A stretch of DNA of 6,676 nt from JANWHZ01 sp964527385. Lineage in GTDB: Bacteria > Patescibacteriota > Saccharimonadia > Saccharimonadales > UBA4665. Made by a program: the position numbers and the translations under genes. Positions 5,209 to 6,676 of the stretch are shown here, piece by piece. The notes under the pieces are model-generated. The model ran no database searches. It had not been told where the DNA came from and saw only the letters and a program-made list of their open reading frames with translations. The number at the start of each line of letters is the position of its first letter. Position 1 is the stretch's first letter. The stretch spans positions 1-6,676 of the forward strand of contig CAZGPZ010000057.1 of the NCBI GenBank assembly GCA_964527385.1. Reading direction: 5' to 3'.

Positions 5209-6332
5209 CTACGCTGCTATCTTTTCCCACGGCAACCCAGGTTTGCCGAAGTGGCCGTAGGCGCTCGTTTGGCCGTAGATTGGGCGCCGGAGATCTAACT
5301 TCTCGATGATGCCCCGCACGCTCGTATCAATAAGCTTATCCCTGAAGGCGTGAAGTTCTTCTTCACTCACCGTGGCAGTACCGAATGTGTCAATCGTCTG
5401 CATGAGCGGGCGCGGCTGGCCAATCACATATGCCAGGCCGACTTCGCATTTGGTAGCCAGTCCTTTCGCCACAATATTTTTGGCAATATACCGCGCCGCG
5501 TACGCGCCGCTGCGGTCGACCTTGCTTGGGTCTTTGCCGCTGAACGCCCCGCCGCCGACCCGTGCGTAGCCGCCATACGTGTCAACAACGATCTTGCGAC
5601 CGGTCAAGCCGGCATCGCTTTCCGGTCCAGGAATGTGCACAAGCCCGTACCGTTCACGATAATATCCGCGCTACCCGGCAGTGCAAACTTATAACGCTCC
5701 AGGACAGGTTTGAAGATATGCTCGATAACGTCTTGCCGCACTTGCTTCGCACTTGCCTTTTCGTCGTGAGCAACCGCCGCGACCAACTTTTCAATGGCGA
5801 CTGGTTTGCCATTTTCGTAACGTATGGTTACTTGCGATTTGCCATCGGGACGCAACCACGCAAGCTCTCCCTTTTCGCGGGCTTCATCGATCCGCCGCGC
5901 CAGCGCGTGAGCCAAAGCGATCGGCAACGGCATCAGCTCCGGCGTCTCGTCGCAGGCATAACCGAACATCATGCCTTGGTCGCCGGCGCCATCCTGGTCA
6001 ACGCCCATGGCGATTTCCGGCGATTGTTCGTGGATATCGTTGCTGAAGATCGACTCCTGGAAGCTGAATCCCCACGCCGGCACAATATAGCCGAGCTGCT
6101 TGATCCTGGTTCGGGCAATTTCTTCATAATCGAGCTTGGCGCTGGTTTTGATCTCGCCGAAGAGACAGATCTGGTTCGCGCCGGCGACCGTTTCGATACC
6201 GGTCCGGCTCTTCGGGTCGACGGCAAGCGCCGCGTCCACGATTGCATCAGAAATCGCATCACAGATTTTATCCGGATGCCCCGCGCACACCGACTCGCTC
6301 GTGAAAAGGTTGGTACCGATGGCCTGTGCCAT
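5209..6332 (-). CDS. metK: S-adenosylmethionine synthetase, interrupted by a one-base frameshift
   Basis: MetK makes S-adenosylmethionine from ATP and methionine in the cytoplasm, usually as an essential tetrameric enzyme. The N-terminal frame starts at 6332 and carries FTSESVCAGHPDKICDAISD (10-29, ATP-site His19 and Asp21), GEIKTSA (59-65), QSPEIAMGVDQDGAGDQG (103-120) and LRPDGKSQVTIRY (160-172). It stays in register to NGTG (residue 230, 5643) and would stop at 5604. The adjoining frame carries PGPESDAGLTGRKIVVDTYGG, GGGAFSGKDPSKVDRS and QTIDTFGT, and ends at 5209. One added base between about 5636 and 5643 would restore a 374-residue protein and the expected five residues between NGTG and GP. 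The start at 6332 is supported by an AAGGA ribosome site and the family N-terminus; the ATG at 6413 would add 27 unrelated residues. The break is either a sequencing or assembly error or a true lesion. If real, the gene would be a pseudogene. Confidence 0.9.
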
Positions 6333-6333
6333 A

Positions 6334-6369
6334 AAAATATCCTTTCTTGCCGAAGCGAAAGGATATTTT
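6334..6369 (-). promoter_or_regulatory. Hairpin that covers the metK ribosome-binding site
   Basis: In the metK mRNA, AAAATATCCTTTC (6369-6357) pairs perfectly over 13 bases with GAAAGGATATTTT (6346-6334). The intervening GCTTCGGCAA adds two pairs closed by a C(UUCG)G tetraloop, with an AA bulge. The AAGGA Shine-Dalgarno lies in the 3' arm, which ends one base before the ATG. Folding should block translation initiation. The T-run could also make it a weak terminator. It does not match the SMK-box or other SAM riboswitch consensus that I know. Confidence 0.7.
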
Positions 6370-6378
6370 CCAAGAAAA

Positions 6379-6407
6379 CATCTTTCCCGCTCGCAGCAGG
6401 CTAGATG
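6379..6407 (-). promoter_or_regulatory. Second hairpin in the metK leader
   Basis: Read on the minus strand, CATCT and AGATG pair over five bases. A 2x2 AG/AA internal loop follows, then CCTGCT with AGCGGG over six pairs including one G-U, closed by a GCG loop. It lies ten bases upstream of the ribosome-site hairpin, so the two form tandem stems. The metK promoter was not found with confidence, so it is uncertain that this segment is transcribed. Confidence 0.4.
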
Positions 6408-6483
6408 GAGCACCTTACGATGACTTATAGCCAGTAGCTTGTGGCAGGTAGCAGCATGTACTATTTGCTACGAGCCATCAGTT

Positions 6484-6500
6484 ACTAGCTACTAGCTAGT
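6484..6500. repeat. 8-base inverted repeat with one-base centre
   Basis: ACTAGCTA, C, TAGCTAGT is a perfect 17-base near-palindrome. The one-base centre makes it a poor hairpin but a good shape for a dimeric DNA-binding protein. The same bases also form tandem ACTAGCT copies, so it could instead be a low-complexity expansion. Confidence 0.5.
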
Positions 6501-6610
6501 GTAGGTTGCCGACGGATCAACGAGCTAGATCTCTCCCCGCACTCTGTATATCTTTAATTGTTAAGTACACGTAGCGTACCATAGGTCTAGCAGACACAAC
6601 AAATCTCTAG

Positions 6611-6616
6611 TATAAT
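6611..6616 (+). promoter_or_regulatory. Perfect -10 box upstream of the possible tRNA
   Basis: A TATAAT lies 40 bases before the possible tRNA start. The -35 region 17 bases upstream (TAGCAG, 6588-6593) is poor. Transcription would start near 6623. Support is the perfect -10 and its position. Confidence 0.4.
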
Positions 6617-6656
6617 CACCCCTTGTCGGCAGTACTTTCAACATTTTTCGACGCGT

Positions 6657-6676
6657 TGGGGATTGGCCAAGTGTGA
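6657..6676 (+). tRNA. Possible 5' end of a tRNA-Gln gene (cut by the right edge)
   Basis: The last bases, TGGGGATTGGCCAAGTG, resemble bacterial tRNA-Gln: an unusual U1 with GGGG acceptor start, T at position 8, and a GCCAAG D-arm. The following TGA does not give the nearly invariant G18-G19 of the D-loop, so either a base is missing or this is a chance match. Only 20 bases are available; neither the anticodon nor the 3' acceptor strand can be checked. Confidence 0.35.

Larger units (their letters stand above)
6408..6656. other. Non-coding block, CTAG-rich, with an inverted repeat
   Basis: I see no credible gene on either strand between the metK leader and the right edge. The block holds a perfect 8-base inverted repeat, ACTAGCTA/TAGCTAGT (6484-6491 and 6493-6500), which also contains ACTAGCT twice in tandem. 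A smaller stem is GTAGCA/TGCTAC (6448-6453 and 6466-6471). Six CTAG sites fall in the block and a seventh lies just before it (6401-6404). Confidence 0.5.

Noticed and set aside
5604..5660. Programmed ribosomal frameshift in metK
   Set aside because: The bases at the junction (ACGGGCTTGTG) contain no X XXY YYZ slippery heptamer, and metK is not known to use recoding; an error or mutation is simpler.
5562..6404. 280-codon plus-strand frame opposite metK
   Set aside because: It lies antisense to the highly conserved metK N-terminal half, has no family-like sequence and is rich in Arg/His/Pro, as expected for a shadow frame of GC-rich coding DNA.
6424..6430. TATAAG on the minus strand as the metK -10
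   Set aside because: The critical last T is missing and no -35 lies at a suitable distance, so I do not call a metK promoter.
6333..6460. Known SAM riboswitch upstream of metK
   Set aside because: I could not find the conserved cores of SAM-I, SAM-II, SMK or related classes; only plain stems are visible.

Overview
The window looks like a piece of a Patescibacteria (CPR) chromosome, probably Saccharibacteria-like. This is inferred from the compact layout, the Ser/Thr/Asn-rich secreted Fn3-type protein, and start codons that sit only a few bases downstream of -10 boxes. It is not proven. TGA is used as a normal stop (ABC ATPase, Maf), which argues against the recoded Gracilibacteria/Absconditabacteria lineages. 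Base composition is mid-GC with no clear foreign island.

Layout, left to right. (1) 1-860, minus: the N-terminal part of a secreted, Fn3-like surface protein that runs off the left edge. (2) 861-933: a compact divergent promoter region in which both genes appear to be leaderless. (3) 934-2690, plus: a two-gene ABC-2 exporter operon, an ATPase and a six-helix permease joined by an ATGA overlap. (4) 2731-3846, minus: a 371-residue protein with several helix-turn-helix-like segments and no recognised family. (5) 3847-4120: a dense divergent regulatory region. On the plus strand it holds a TTGACA promoter, a leader with two tiny ORFs, an intrinsic terminator, and a 9-base segment exactly complementary to the terminator core. 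This resembles an attenuator in front of an unrecognised 133-residue gene (4121-4522). On the minus strand it holds a short ORF with a near-perfect Shine-Dalgarno, ending 2 bases before the helix-turn-helix gene. (6) 4576-6332, minus: metK (S-adenosylmethionine synthetase) followed by maf (nucleotide pyrophosphatase). (7) 6333-6656: the structured metK leader, then a CTAG-rich non-coding block and a promoter-like TATAAT box. (8) 6657-6676: what may be the first bases of a tRNA-Gln gene.

Two results deserve most attention. metK is split by a one-base frameshift between residue 230 and the conserved PGP..DAGLTGR block, although both halves are otherwise well conserved. The metK ribosome-binding site also lies inside a 13-bp perfect hairpin capped by a C(UUCG)G tetraloop. 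The attenuator-like leader before the 133-residue gene is the best candidate for an undescribed regulatory element.

No pathway links all the genes. The exporter pair works together at the membrane. metK and maf are housekeeping genes placed in tandem, with maf probably also having its own promoter. The helix-turn-helix protein and the 133-residue protein are divergent neighbours that share a regulatory region, so the former could control the latter, but this is only inference.
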